DNA of 64,000 nucleotides from Rhodocyclaceae bacterium (GTDB lineage Bacteria > Pseudomonadota > Gammaproteobacteria > Burkholderiales > Rhodocyclaceae), in assembly GCA_028714035.1 (NCBI GenBank), contig JAQTNA010000022.1, positions 1-64,000 on the forward strand, in the 5' to 3' direction. The position numbers and the translations under genes were made by a program. Under the pieces are notes generated by a model. It was not told the DNA's origin. It saw nothing but the letters and a program-made list of their open reading frames with translations, and did not search any database. Of this stretch, positions 1-50,854 are shown in pieces. The stretch's first letter is position 1; each line of letters opens with the position of its first letter.

Positions 1-42557
<42,557 letters not shown>

Positions 42558-42729
42558 TGCTTCCCCGCTTCCCGATCATTTTCTTCACTAATTCAGCAGC
42601 GTTGGCAAAACCAGGCTGCCTCTATGATGTCCCATTGCGCCACGCCCCTTGAACCCACAGCCGATGACTCGATGAAGGCCCGGCATCAACCCTCAATTCA
42701 ACGAGGTACGCGGGTAGCGCATTCCGTCA

Positions 42730-42756
42730 GTTACGGCCGCCATGCGGACAACTTTA
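42730..42756 (-). promoter_or_regulatory. Candidate sigma-28 (FliA) promoter for the giant gene
   Basis: On the minus strand TAAAGTTG (42756-42749) is followed after exactly 11 bases by GCCGTAAC (42737-42730). The FliA consensus is TAAAGTTT-N11-GCCGATAA. Seven of eight -35 bases match, and the GCCG core of the -10 is at the right distance, with the rest of the -10 diverged. Transcription would start near 42722 and give a leader of about 165 bases. Confidence 0.5.
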
Positions 42757-42947
42757 TGGTGAAAAAATGATTTATCTCAAAGCAGCGCTGCGGATAAAGC
42801 CGGGAAGCAACAGAACTCTCGGCTGGGAACGTCAGAAATAGAATACATATCAGGCAAATAGTCAGACGAGATGACAAGGTGTAGCCAGGTATTGCGCGAG
42901 CAGTCGCGCCCGTTCAAAATGCCGCCTTCACTTTCATTCTCTCGATC

Positions 42948-43172
42948 ATGAGTGCCTGGACCTGTCCCCACGACCTGGACGGCATCTGCCAGAAGGTAAA
43001 TGGCGCCCGCTGCGACCCCGGCATGCGTGGCTGTGTGCTGTTCGGCAAGGTGCGCTTCGCCAATGAGGAGCAGAACACGGTGAGGAAACCCGTGAAGGCG
43101 GAACCGGCGGCAAGGCCAGCCGAGAAGCCGCAAGCCAATACCCAGCCCCCCCGCCGACGCCTGCACTTCTGA
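42948..43172 (+). CDS. Small cysteine-motif protein, unknown function
   Basis: A 74-residue protein starts MSAWTCPHD. Four cysteines lie in the first 29 residues, in the order TCPHDLDGIC, then ARC, then GMRGCVLFGKVRF. The rest is a Pro/Ala/Lys-rich tail ending RRRLHF. The cysteine pattern suggests metal binding or a redox site, but I recall only conserved hypothetical proteins of this type in betaproteobacteria. The ribosome site is weak. It lies between the divergent giant gene and the chemoreceptor, and its end is only 62 bases before the FliA promoter. Confidence 0.65.
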   Translation: MSAWTCPHDLDGICQKVNGARCDPGMRGCVLFGKVRFANEEQNTVRKPVKAEPAARPAEKPQANTQPPRRRLHF

Positions 43173-43233
43173 GTTTCGTCCTCCGCTCTCCATGCGGAAA
43201 CGGGGCGCTGCCGAGTCGTTTCTCATGACAAAC

Positions 43234-43260
43234 TAAAGTTACCCTCCCCCGCGCCGATAG
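43234..43260 (+). promoter_or_regulatory. Sigma-28 (FliA) promoter of the chemoreceptor gene
   Basis: TAAAGTTA (43234-43241), an 11-base spacer, then GCCGATAG (43253-43260). This matches the FliA consensus TAAAGTTT-N11-GCCGATAA at 14 of 16 positions with exact spacing. It lies about 84 bases upstream of the receptor start, so the receptor is very likely flagellar-regulon controlled. Confidence 0.88.
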
Positions 43261-43343
43261 CTGGACTGTTCAGGCCAATTTTGCGCCGGTACACGAGGCG
43301 GACACCCAAGAGTGGCTGCCCGATCAGATCAAAGGGGACACTT

Positions 43344-45467
43344 ATGGGGTTTACTCAGTTGCGCATTGGCTCCCGCCTGACCGTGGGGTTCATTCTCGTC
43401 CTGTCTCCGCTGCTCCTGGCATCGGGACTCGGGGTTTACCAGCTTGCGGCCTTGAACGGCGGCTCGGGCATCCTGGCCTCGATCGCCGGCCTGATGCTGC
43501 TCGGGGTTCTGCTTGCCGCAACCCTTTCCATGAGTCTGGCCGGCGGCCTCACGTCGGCCCTGGGCCGTGCGGTGGAGGCGGCCAATGCCCTCGCCTACGG
43601 GGAGTTGGACAAGTCCATCGCCACGGGGGGCAACGACGAGGCCGGAGATATCCTGCGCGCCCTGACCGCCGTGCAGGAAAGCCTGAAAAAGCGGGAACGG
43701 GATCCCAAGGTGGGGGACGAGCTCTTGCGCTTGCACAAGGCCCTGGATGCCTCTTCCGCGGGCATGATGCTGGCGGACAAGGAGGGGCGGATCGTCTTCG
43801 TCAACGCCCCCCTGGTAGCCATGCTGACCGAGGCGGAAAGCGACCTGAGGCAGAGCCTTCCCGGCTTCAAGGCGACGGAACTGGTGGGGCGTCCCGTCTC
43901 GGAGTTCCTGCGTGGCGCGCCCTCACCCGGCGGCGGCCAGAGTGATATCAGCTTCGGCTCCCGCATCTACGGCCTCGCTTCCAGCACGCTCACGGGAACC
44001 GCCGGCGCCCCTCTGGGCTCGGTGGTGGAATGGCGGGAGCGCACGCGGGAAGTGGCGGAAGAACACGAATTCGAAAATCTGCTCCAGGCCGCAGTCAAGG
44101 GGGACTTCAGCCAGCGCGTGCAACTGGCAGGCAAGGCGGGCTTCCCGTTGAAGACCGCCGAAGGCATGAACCGCCTCATGGGCATCGTCTCCGGCGGCCT
44201 GGAGGATGTGGCGCGGGTGCTCAACGCGGTGGCCCACGGCGACCTCACGGAACGCATCGAACGCAATTACGAGGGAACCTTCGGCCAGCTCAAGGATGAC
44301 GTGAATGCCACCGTCGCCCACCTGCGCCAGGCCATGGGGCGTCTACAGGAGGTGGCGGAGGCCGTGAATACGGCGGCACGGGAAATCGCCGAAGGAAATG
44401 GCGATCTTTCCCGCCGCACGGAGCAGCAGGCGAGCAGCCTGCAGGAGACGGCAAGCTCCATGGAGCAGTTCAACGCCACCATCCGCCAGAATGCGGAAAA
44501 TGCCCGGCGCGCCAACGAGTGCACCACGTCCGCCAACGGCGTCGCGGCCCAGGGCGGCGCCATGGTCAAGCATGTGATGCAGACCATGTCCGGCATCCAG
44601 GAGCGCTCCCAGCGCATCACGGACATCACCGGGGTCATAGATTCCATCGCCTTCCAGACCAACATCCTGGCCTTGAACGCCGCCGTGGAGGCGGCGCGGG
44701 CCGGAGAGCAGGGCAAGGGCTTCGCCGTGGTGGCCTCGGAAGTGCGCGCCCTGGCTCAGCGCAGCACCCAGGCGGCGAAGGAGATCAAGACCCTCATCTC
44801 GGGCAGCGTGGAGGAAGTGCAAGGCGGCGTGGAACAGGTGGAAAAGGCCGGCAAGACCATGGAGCAGGTGGTCACGGCCTTCCGTGACGTGGCCGGGCTG
44901 GTGACGGAAATCTCCCTGGCCTCGAAAGACCAGGCCCAGGGCATGGACCAGGTGACCAAGGCCGTCACCCAGATGGATCACGTGACCCAGCACAACGCGG
45001 CCCTGGTGGAGGAGGCCGCGGCCGCCGCCGAGAGCCTGGAGGAGCAGGCGCAGACCCTGGTGCGCATCCTGTCCGAATTCCAGTTGCAGGAAAGGGCACA
45101 GAAGGCCAGCGATGCCATGGACTTCGATGGCGTGATCCACGCCCATCTCCAGTGGAAGAGCAAGCTCAGGGACTTCCTGGACGGCAAGGGCGACAAGCTG
45201 GACCCGGCGGTGGTGGGGCGGGACGACAAGTGCGCCCTGGGCCAGTGGATCTACGGCACGGGCGCGGCCCACGGGCACAAGCCCGGTTTCATCAAACTGA
45301 AGGAAAAGCACGCCGATTTCCATCGCTGCGCCGGCCACGTCATCCAGTTGGCGCAGCGCGGAGACCGGTCCGGGGCAGACCGGGTGTTGCAGGACGAGTT
45401 CGCGGCCCTGTCGGAACAGGCCGTGAGCGAAATCCGGCGCATCAAGCGGGAGGTCAGCTCAGGTTGA
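43344..45467 (+). CDS. Membrane methyl-accepting chemotaxis protein with PAS-like and CZB domains
   Basis: A 707-residue chemoreceptor that signals to the CheA-CheW kinase complex. The ATG at 43344 has AAAGGGGACACTT in front; an upstream in-frame start at 43281 lacks this. Two hydrophobic segments (about 12-34 and 44-66) are separated by only about ten residues, so there is almost no periplasmic sensor. Then come a HAMP-like linker, a PAS-like region (about 127-230), a second HAMP-like stretch (about 240-330), the signalling coiled coil with the hairpin [15 protein letters not shown] near 449, and a C-terminal CZB domain (about 585-690) with [10 protein letters not shown] and a HADFHRC-type histidine pair. 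CZB domains bind zinc through His/Cys and sense zinc or oxidants. No CheR/CheB pentapeptide is visible. Sensing is therefore probably cytoplasmic. Confidence 0.92.
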   Translation: MGFTQLRIGSRLTVGFILVLSPLLLASGLGVYQLAALNGGSGILASIAGLMLLGVLLAATLSMSLAGGLTSALGRAVEAANALAYGELDKSIATGGNDEAGDILRALTAVQESLKKRERDPKVGDELLRLHKALDASSAGMMLADKEGRIVFVNAPLVAMLTEAESDLRQSLPGFKATELVGRPVSEFLRGAPSPGGGQSDISFGSRIYGLASSTLTGTAGAPLGSVVEWRERTREVAEEHEFENLLQAAVKGDFSQRVQLAGKAGFPLKTAEGMNRLMGIVSGGLEDVARVLNAVAHGDLTERIERNYEGTFGQLKDDVNATVAHLRQAMGRLQEVAEAVNTAAREIAEGNGDLSRRTEQQASSLQETASSMEQFNATIRQNAENARRANECTTSANGVAAQGGAMVKHVMQTMSGIQERSQRITDITGVIDSIAFQTNILALNAAVEAARAGEQGKGFAVVASEVRALAQRSTQAAKEIKTLISGSVEEVQGGVEQVEKAGKTMEQVVTAFRDVAGLVTEISLASKDQAQGMDQVTKAVTQMDHVTQHNAALVEEAAAAAESLEEQAQTLVRILSEFQLQERAQKASDAMDFDGVIHAHLQWKSKLRDFLDGKGDKLDPAVVGRDDKCALGQWIYGTGAAHGHKPGFIKLKEKHADFHRCAGHVIQLAQRGDRSGADRVLQDEFAALSEQAVSEIRRIKREVSSG

Positions 45468-45504
45468 AGAAATGCCCCCTGTTCCCAGGGCCGGCATAGG
45501 GCTT

Positions 45505-45518
45505 TTGGCCTAGGCCAA
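45505..45518. repeat. 14-bp perfect palindrome between the chemoreceptor genes
   Basis: TTGGCCTAGGCCAA is a perfect palindrome with no loop, lying 38 bases after the first receptor stop and just before the candidate promoter of the second. It could be a regulator site; it has no T-tract, so it is not a convincing terminator. Confidence 0.4.
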
Positions 45519-45526
45519 GAGGAGAG

Positions 45527-45553
45527 TCAAGTTTCTCGGCGATCGCCCGTAGC
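45527..45553 (+). promoter_or_regulatory. Weak sigma-28-like promoter before the soluble chemoreceptor
   Basis: TCAAGTTT (45527-45534), 11 bases, then CCCGTAGC (45546-45553). Seven of eight -35 bases match FliA but the -10 keeps only CCG at the core. Its -10 resembles that proposed for the giant gene (GCCGTAAC). It ends 44 bases before the start codon. Confidence 0.4.
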
Positions 45554-45597
45554 GACATGGTACGGGTATGCTCATGACGTAATTGAAGGGATCGGAT

Positions 45598-46716
45598 ATG
45601 GCCTGGATCGGTGCGGACAAGCTGCGGGCTTTGGAAGCGGAAATCACCAAGTCCCGGGAAGAGAACGAGAATCTCAAGCGGCAGGTGGCCACGCTGGAAA
45701 CGGATCAATCGTCCGTGACGGCTCAGCTTGCCATGATGCACAAGGACCTGGAGCGCTGGACAGGCATTTTTCATAGCCTGGGGCGCTTCGGCGATAGCCT
45801 GAAGGCCTCCCAGAACGCCCTGGCGGGCATGGCCAGCACGCTCAAGCAGGAGAAGGACGAGGCCATCGCCGCGGCGACCACCACGGCGGGCAGCGCCGAA
45901 CTCATGTCCACCATCAACCGCAACCTGGGCATGCTGCACCGGCAGTCCCAGGGCACGGTCGCCCTGGTGAATGGCCTCAACTCCAGTACCGACAAGATAG
46001 GCGGCATCCTCAATCTCATCAAGGAAATCGCCGAGCAGACCAATCTGCTGGCGCTCAATGCCGCCATCGAGGCCGCCCGCGCCGGCGAGGCGGGACGGGG
46101 CTTCGCCGTCGTCGCGGACGAGGTCAGGAAACTGGCGGAACGCACCTCCAACGCCACCAACGACATTTCCCTCCTGGTCAACACCATCCGGCAGGACACT
46201 CAGGAAGCCTGTACCAGTATGGAAGGCCTGGCACGCCAGACCAGCAAGGTGGGCGAGGACGGTTCCCGCGCCACGGAAAACACCGGCAACCTCATAGAAT
46301 TGTCCGAACGCATCAGCCAGACCATCGCCGTCTCCGCCCTGCGCAGCTTCACGGAACTGGCCAAGCTGGACCATCTGGTCTACAAGTTCGACGTCTACCA
46401 GGTCTTCTCGGGCAACTCCAGCAAGCGGATTGATGAGTTCAAGGATCACCACCAGTGCCGACTGGGTCAGTGGTATTACGGCGGCGACGGCCGGAGCTGC
46501 TTCTCCCGCCTGGATGGCTACGCCGACATGGAGACCCACCACAAGGCGGTGCACAATTTCGCCCGGGAAGGCCTGGAACTGATGGCCGCCGGCGATTACC
46601 AGCCCGGCCTTGCCTGCCTGGAAAACATGGAAAAGGCCAGCCTCTCGGTCGTGGACTGCCTGGACCGCATGGCCCGATCCGGTGAAGCCAACAAGGGCGC
46701 CTTGTGCAAGGGTTAA
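45598..46716 (+). CDS. Soluble chemotaxis signalling protein with CZB domain
   Basis: A 372-residue cytoplasmic receptor with no membrane segment. The ATG at 45598 follows GAAGGGATCGGAT; an in-frame TTG at 45583 is less likely. An N-terminal coiled coil (about 9-50) leads to a conserved [15 protein letters not shown] stretch seen in short CZB receptors. The receptor hairpin [16 protein letters not shown] is near residue 157, followed by a short C-terminal coiled coil. The CZB domain (about 250-330) shows [23 protein letters not shown] and a THHKAVH pair, the expected zinc ligands. It is shorter than classic receptors, lacking part of both helices. Together with the membrane receptor upstream it gives two zinc-domain chemoreceptors in tandem, separated by 130 bases. 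Confidence 0.92.
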   Translation: MAWIGADKLRALEAEITKSREENENLKRQVATLETDQSSVTAQLAMMHKDLERWTGIFHSLGRFGDSLKASQNALAGMASTLKQEKDEAIAAATTTAGSAELMSTINRNLGMLHRQSQGTVALVNGLNSSTDKIGGILNLIKEIAEQTNLLALNAAIEAARAGEAGRGFAVVADEVRKLAERTSNATNDISLLVNTIRQDTQEACTSMEGLARQTSKVGEDGSRATENTGNLIELSERISQTIAVSALRSFTELAKLDHLVYKFDVYQVFSGNSSKRIDEFKDHHQCRLGQWYYGGDGRSCFSRLDGYADMETHHKAVHNFAREGLELMAAGDYQPGLACLENMEKASLSVVDCLDRMARSGEANKGALCKG

Positions 46717-46743
46717 AACAGGGGCTAGGGGCCAGGAAGTCAG

Positions 46744-46796
46744 AGAGGCTAGGGAACAACCCCCGCGCCCGCGGCGCGCATGCTTGACTAGCCTCT
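46744..46796. terminator. Weak inverted repeat between convergent genes
   Basis: AGAGGCTAG (46744-46752) and CTAGCCTCT (46788-46796) are perfect 9-base inverted copies separated by 35 bases, between the end of the soluble chemoreceptor and the end of the convergent hypothetical gene. The right arm overlaps that gene's stop. The long loop makes a terminator role uncertain. Confidence 0.3.
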
Positions 46797-47207
46797 AGTC
46801 TCTGCCTCACCCGGCATGCAGCACAGCGGCCCCTGGTGATTGAGGCGCAGGCCCTTGGCCACCGCGTCCACGATCTCCGCCATCTCGAGCGGGGTGAAGT
46901 TGGCCAGCAGCCGGTTGGCCAGGTCCGCCTCCAGGGCGATCATGCAGTGCCCGCCCTCCGGCAGATTGACCTGCACCCCCGCCACCCGCTTGGTGACCCA
47001 CTCTTCCCGACCCAGACGGGTGTGCTCGGCAAGCAATTCGTCGTAGAGTGCCTCGATTTCATCCAGGGGTTCGTCCGGCACGTCGTCCGAAACGCGCACC
47101 TGCCAGCCGTCAATCGGATCGGCAAAGACCTCCCAGGCGATCCCCAGCTCGTTCAGCCGGTCAGTGAAGCGGGCCTGGAGCCCGTCGTCGAAGAAACTGT
47201 AGTCCAT
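46788..47207 (-). CDS. Conserved hypothetical protein
   Basis: A 139-residue acidic protein. The start at 47207 is chosen because the family begins MDYSFFDDGLQ; the open frame extends upstream to 47417 but that part has no family-like sequence and overlaps the divergent acyltransferase gene. Landmarks: FTDRLNELGI, a DEIEALYDELLAEH helix, GVQVNLPEGG, LLANFTPLEMAEIVDAVA and a closing NHQGPLCCMPG. I recall this as a conserved betaproteobacterial protein of unknown function. No membrane segment or catalytic motif is visible. It is divergent from plsC, with 127 bases between starts. Confidence 0.8.
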   Translation of the reverse strand: MDYSFFDDGLQARFTDRLNELGIAWEVFADPIDGWQVRVSDDVPDEPLDEIEALYDELLAEHTRLGREEWVTKRVAGVQVNLPEGGHCMIALEADLANRLLANFTPLEMAEIVDAVAKGLRLNHQGPLCCMPGEAETRG

Positions 47208-47334
47208 GTCGTTCCCGAAGAAGAAATGCGCGCCGACTCGAAGCGGGCGCGAAGTCGCGCATTCTCTCACAGCGCCAGGGCAAGCTTCACGATTCCGGCC
47301 GGGCGTACCCAAGCTGGGGTATATTCGGCGCACC

Positions 47335-47982
47335 ATGGCCAACATGAATTTCTGCGCAGTTTCCCTGGTCAGCCAGGGCATCGCCCGGCTCATCACCGGC
47401 CTTGCCTGGGCCATCACCGGCGCCCAGGCCCGCTGGCTGGGCTGTGACCCGGCGCGGACGCAGCGTATCTACATCGCCAACCACAGCAGCCACATGGATT
47501 TCGTGCTGCTCTGGGCCTCCCTCCCCCCCGGACTGCGCCGCCACACCCGCCCCGTGGCGGCGGCGGACTACTGGGGCCGCAGCGCCCTGCGCCGCTATCT
47601 CATCCACCGGGTGTTCCGTGGCGTCCTGGTGGACCGTAGCGGCGAACACGAACACGGCGACCCCCTGGCCCCCATCCTGGCCGCCCTGGATGCGGGCGAC
47701 TCGCTCATCATGTTTCCCGAAGGCACGCGCAACATGGGTGAGACGCCCTTGCAGCCCTTCCGGAGCGGCATCTACCGCCTGGTGCTGGCACGCCCCAACG
47801 TGGAGGTCGTCCCGGTCTGGATCCGGAACCTGAACCGGGTCATGCCCCGGGGCCGCCTGATTCCCCTGCCCCTGCTGTGCACCCTCAGTTTTGGCGAGCC
47901 GCTCTCCCTCGTCCCGGGCGAGGAAAAGGACGCCTTTCTCGGCAGGGCGCGGGAAGCGGTGCTGTACCTGGGAGCCAGTTGA
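47335..47982 (+). CDS. 1-acyl-sn-glycerol-3-phosphate acyltransferase (PlsC-like)
   Basis: A 215-residue LPLAT-family acyltransferase, expected to acylate lysophosphatidic acid to phosphatidic acid at the inner membrane. Motif I NHSSHMD (the NHxxxxD catalytic pair) lies near residue 48, and FPEGTRNMG (substrate-binding motif III) near 125. An R-rich segment separates them. Start: ATG 47335, with a second in-frame ATG at 47344; the ribosome site is weak. Its stop is 2 bases before the next gene, a CdsA-like cytidylyltransferase that would use phosphatidate, so the two form a lipid-precursor pair. The pair may be a second, non-housekeeping set, since canonical plsC and cdsA usually lie elsewhere (inference). 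Confidence 0.88.
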   Translation: MANMNFCAVSLVSQGIARLITGLAWAITGAQARWLGCDPARTQRIYIANHSSHMDFVLLWASLPPGLRRHTRPVAAADYWGRSALRRYLIHRVFRGVLVDRSGEHEHGDPLAPILAALDAGDSLIMFPEGTRNMGETPLQPFRSGIYRLVLARPNVEVVPVWIRNLNRVMPRGRLIPLPLLCTLSFGEPLSLVPGEEKDAFLGRAREAVLYLGAS

Positions 47983-47984
47983 CC

Positions 47985-48911
47985 ATGCACGAATCCATCC
48001 GCCTCGTGTTCGCCGGCCTGGTCGGCCTCCTGCTCCTGGCCAGCCTGGCCGGCGCCCTGCTGCGCCTGCGGGCGGGCAGCGGGCCGTCCCGCGCCGTGGT
48101 GGATTCCCTGAACGGGCGCATCCGGGCCTGGTGGCTGATGGCGCTGGTAATCGGCGGCGCGCTCTGGGCCGGAACGGTAGCCGTGGTGCTGCTCTTCGCC
48201 CTGGTGTCCTTCGTCGTCTTGCGCGAGTTCCTGACCCTGGCCCCGACCCGACCCGGCGATCACCTGGCCCTGGTGGCGAGCTTTTACCTCATCCTCCCCC
48301 TGCAATACCTGCTGGTGGGCATGGGCTGGTTCGGCCTCTTTCCCCTGGTCATCCCGGTCTACGCCTTCCTGTTCCTGCCCATCCTCTCCGCCCTCTCCGG
48401 CGACATCAGGAATCTCCAGGCGCGGGCGGCCCAGACCCAGTGGGGCCTGATGCTCGCGGTCTACTGCGTCTCCTACGTGCCCGCCATCCTGTTCCTGCCC
48501 CTGCCCGGCCACGGCGGCAGCGCGCCGCTCCTGCTCATCTTCCTGACCGTGGTGGTGCAGTCGGGCGACGTGCTGCAATACCTGTGGAACATCCTCCGGG
48601 GCCGGCATCTGATCGCGCCCCAGCTTTCCGAAACCCGGACGGTGGAAGGTTTCCTCGGCGGCATGGCCTGCACCACCGCCCTGGGCACCGGCCTGTGGTG
48701 GATCACGCCCTTCAGCCCCCTCGCCGCGGCGGGCATGACGCTCGCCATCAGCCTCATGGGTTATCTCGGCGGCCTGGTCATGTCCGCCATCAAGCGCGAC
48801 CACGGCATCCGGCACTGGGGGCAGACCGAACAGGGCAGCATGCTGGACCGCATGGCCTCCGTCTGCTTCGCCGCCCCGGTGTTCTTCCACCTGGTGCGGC
48901 ACTTCTACTGA
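47985..48911 (+). CDS. Phosphatidate cytidylyltransferase (CdsA/YnbB-like)
   Basis: A 308-residue multi-pass membrane protein of the CDP-diacylglycerol synthase family, making CDP-DAG from phosphatidate and CTP. About eight hydrophobic segments are visible (for example LVFAGLVGLLLLASLAG and WWLMALVIGGAL). The C-terminal signature is present as SAIKRDHGIRHWG followed by GSMLDRMAS; canonical CdsA has K-R-D...GHGG-x-x-D-R-x-D, so the final Asp is replaced by Ala here. GGGAG lies about 10 bases before the ATG. It follows plsC with a 2-base gap, so translation is probably coupled. E. coli YnbB is the closest named relative in style; function is by family. Confidence 0.85.
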   Translation: MHESIRLVFAGLVGLLLLASLAGALLRLRAGSGPSRAVVDSLNGRIRAWWLMALVIGGALWAGTVAVVLLFALVSFVVLREFLTLAPTRPGDHLALVASFYLILPLQYLLVGMGWFGLFPLVIPVYAFLFLPILSALSGDIRNLQARAAQTQWGLMLAVYCVSYVPAILFLPLPGHGGSAPLLLIFLTVVVQSGDVLQYLWNILRGRHLIAPQLSETRTVEGFLGGMACTTALGTGLWWITPFSPLAAAGMTLAISLMGYLGGLVMSAIKRDHGIRHWGQTEQGSMLDRMASVCFAAPVFFHLVRHFY

Positions 48912-48935
48912 ACATGGGCTTATCCTGCCCGTCCC

Positions 48936-49274
48936 TTATCCAGCAGGGCGGCAGCCAATTTGAGTACAGACCTGGCCGAGGATACGCGTGAAGGCTTCCG
49001 GCTTCAGGCTTCCCAAGGTAACGATGACATTCGCCTGATTCAGGGAAAACAGTTTTGAGGAACGAACCCAGCTTGTTTTGGGCAAGCTGCCGGCAACGAT
49101 GTCCGTGTTTTCCAGTGGCACGGCATCGGCATGACCGGGTTGTGACGTGACGGCGACCGCCAGGAAATCTCCAAAACCATCTGGAGGGGTCAGCAGCAAC
49201 ACCGGCCGGCGCTTTTGCCGGCTCAAGTCAGAAAACGGAAACGGCACCTGAACGACGTCAGAGCGATTCAACAT
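48936..49274 (-). CDS. PemK/MazF-family toxin
   Basis: A 112-residue protein beginning MLNRSDVVQVPFPFSD, with RRPVLLLT and AVTSQPGH, the beta-barrel landmarks of PemK/MazF-type endoribonucleases. The family cuts mRNA or other RNA to arrest growth. The ATG at 49274 lies inside the upstream antitoxin gene: the two overlap by 17 bases, giving translational coupling. The catalytic Arg and Ser/Thr of MazF are plausibly RRP and TSQ. The gene ends 24 bases from the convergent cytidylyltransferase. Confidence 0.85.
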   Translation of the reverse strand: MLNRSDVVQVPFPFSDLSRQKRRPVLLLTPPDGFGDFLAVAVTSQPGHADAVPLENTDIVAGSLPKTSWVRSSKLFSLNQANVIVTLGSLKPEAFTRILGQVCTQIGCRPAG

Positions 49275-49464
49275 CGTTCCACACCTCGTCATCCTGGTTA
49301 TCCCAGACGTGCTTCATCACGGTTTCCTGCGCCTGGGACAAGTCCAGAAACTCTGCACGATCCCGCGCCCTGGAACTCAGGTATTCCACGAAACGCAGGA
49401 CTTCCCGCGCGAGAGACTCGGGCATGGGTTTGACGCTCTCAAAAATCTGTTCCGCGATTGACAT
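49258..49464 (-). CDS. Antitoxin partner of the MazF/PemK-type toxin (DUF2281-like)
   Basis: A 68-residue acidic protein beginning MSIAEQIFESVKPMPESLAREVLRFVEYL, a helix typical of short DUF2281/VapB-like antitoxins. The tail is acidic (NQDDEVWNDVESL), fitting toxin binding. GGAGG lies 5 bases before the ATG, a strong ribosome site, consistent with the antitoxin being made in excess. It precedes the toxin and overlaps its start. The assignment rests on operon layout as much as on sequence. Confidence 0.8.
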   Translation of the reverse strand: MSIAEQIFESVKPMPESLAREVLRFVEYLSSRARDRAEFLDLSQAQETVMKHVWDNQDDEVWNDVESL

Positions 49465-49581
49465 ACATCCTCCGGAAGCGACATATCAGGCGGGAATGAT
49501 AGCGCAGGACGGTTTCGGTGTCGGAACAAGTTCCGACCCATAAAATCCGAGCCCTTTCGTCGAGCTCAAACCGGACCCATA

Positions 49582-50592
49582 TCAGTCAATATCCCACGGC
49601 TCCGGGCTGTCCATGAGGGCGATCTGCTCCCTCAGTTCCAGGATGCGATCCTGCCAGTAACGGGGCGTGCCGAACCAGGGAAAGGCGGCGGGAAAGGCCG
49701 GATCGTCCCAGCGCCGCGCCAGCCACGCCGCGTAATGGATGAGGCGCAGCGTGCGCAAGGCTTCCACCAGTTGCAGTTCCGCCAGGTTGAAGTCCCGGAA
49801 CTGCCGGTAGCCGGAGAGAATTTCGTTCATCTGGCGGCTCATGGCGGCCATGTCCCCCGAGAGCAGCATCCACAGATCCTGTACCGCCGGCCCGGAGCGG
49901 GCATCGTCAAAGTCCACGAAATGGGGGCCGCGATCGGTCCACAACACGTTGCCCGCGTGGCAATCGCCGTGCAACCTCAGGGTCGCCACCCTGCCCGCCC
50001 GGTCAAAACAGCGCCGCACCCCGTCCAGGGCCAGATCCACCAGTCCGAAATACACCGACTCCAGCTCCGGCGGCAGGAGCGCATGGGCCTTCATGAACGC
50101 CCGTGGTTCTTCGCCGAAGGTGTTCACGTCCAGCGCCGGCCGCGCCCGAAAGCGCTTGCCGGCACCCAGCGCATGGATGCGCCCCAGGAGCCGCCCCATC
50201 CAGGGCAGCACCTCCGGCGAATCGAACTCGGGCGAACGCCCACCCTGCCTGGGGTAGACGGCAAAACGGAAACCCTGGTGCAGGTTCAGGGTGCGGCCTC
50301 CGAGCGTGAGCGGCGCCACCACCGGCAGTTCCGCGCCGGCCAGTTCCGCCACGAAGGCATGCTCCTCCAGGATGGCCGCGTCGGACCAGCGCCCCGTGCG
50401 GTAGAACTTCGCCACCACGAAGCCCCCCTCTTCCAGGCCGAGCTGATAGACCCGATTCTCGAAGCTGTTGAGCGCCAGCATGCGGCCGTCCGTCCTCAGG
50501 CCGGCCCCGTCCAGCGCGTCCAGGATGGTTTCCGGCGTCAGCCCCGCGTACGGGGCCACGTTGCCGTCGCCAGAAGGGGAAATGTCGGTCAT
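49582..50592 (-). CDS. srkA: Stress-response Ser/Thr kinase (SrkA/YihE)
   Basis: A 336-residue cytoplasmic kinase of the aminoglycoside-phosphotransferase fold. In E. coli SrkA counters MazF-mediated death under stress. Landmarks: NSFENRVYQLG near the ATP loop, FVVAKFYR (phosphate-anchoring Lys), LRLHGDCHAGNVLW (catalytic loop with Asp and Asn) and FVDFDDARSGP (metal-binding Asp). The start at 50592 is set by AAAGGAGA five to eight bases upstream; the longer open frame to 50766 has no such signal. The gene lies next to a MazF-like pair, a context worth noting but possibly coincidental. Confidence 0.93.
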   Translation of the reverse strand: MTDISPSGDGNVAPYAGLTPETILDALDGAGLRTDGRMLALNSFENRVYQLGLEEGGFVVAKFYRTGRWSDAAILEEHAFVAELAGAELPVVAPLTLGGRTLNLHQGFRFAVYPRQGGRSPEFDSPEVLPWMGRLLGRIHALGAGKRFRARPALDVNTFGEEPRAFMKAHALLPPELESVYFGLVDLALDGVRRCFDRAGRVATLRLHGDCHAGNVLWTDRGPHFVDFDDARSGPAVQDLWMLLSGDMAAMSRQMNEILSGYRQFRDFNLAELQLVEALRTLRLIHYAAWLARRWDDPAFPAAFPWFGTPRYWQDRILELREQIALMDSPEPWDID

Positions 50593-50769
50593 GGGTTCTC
50601 CTTTAACAACGAGGTACCGTAACAGAAAAATGGGCCGAGAGCCGGAGTACTGACCAATTCTGGAGAAATGTAAGGCATGGGGCGAACGGAAGCCCCCGTG
50701 GCCGCGCCATCGAAGTCCACCGTGGGCCGAACAGAAGGCCCCACGGTCGGCGAAACTGCGCGCCACGAG

Positions 50770-50810
50770 GAAACGCCCCCGCGGCCTGGCTGAGCCGACG
50801 GGGGCGTTTC
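50770..50810 (-). terminator. Rho-independent-type hairpin downstream of acnB
   Basis: GAAACGCCCCCG (50770-50781) pairs perfectly with CGGGGGCGTTTC (50799-50810), a 12-bp stem with a 17-base loop, 45 bases past the acnB stop. The stem itself ends in TTTC on the minus strand; a long T-tract is absent. It separates acnB from srkA. Confidence 0.75.
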
Positions 50811-50854
50811 TATTGCTTTACGCCGGACCTCGGCCCGGCGTTCGGCGATGAAGA

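Noticed and set aside
42777..43226. Minus-strand 149-codon frame
   Set aside because: Overlaps the small cysteine protein and both FliA-like promoters and shows no recognisable domain.
46836..47447. Plus-strand 203-codon frame opposite the conserved hypothetical
   Set aside because: Antisense to a family-supported gene and without a recognisable domain.
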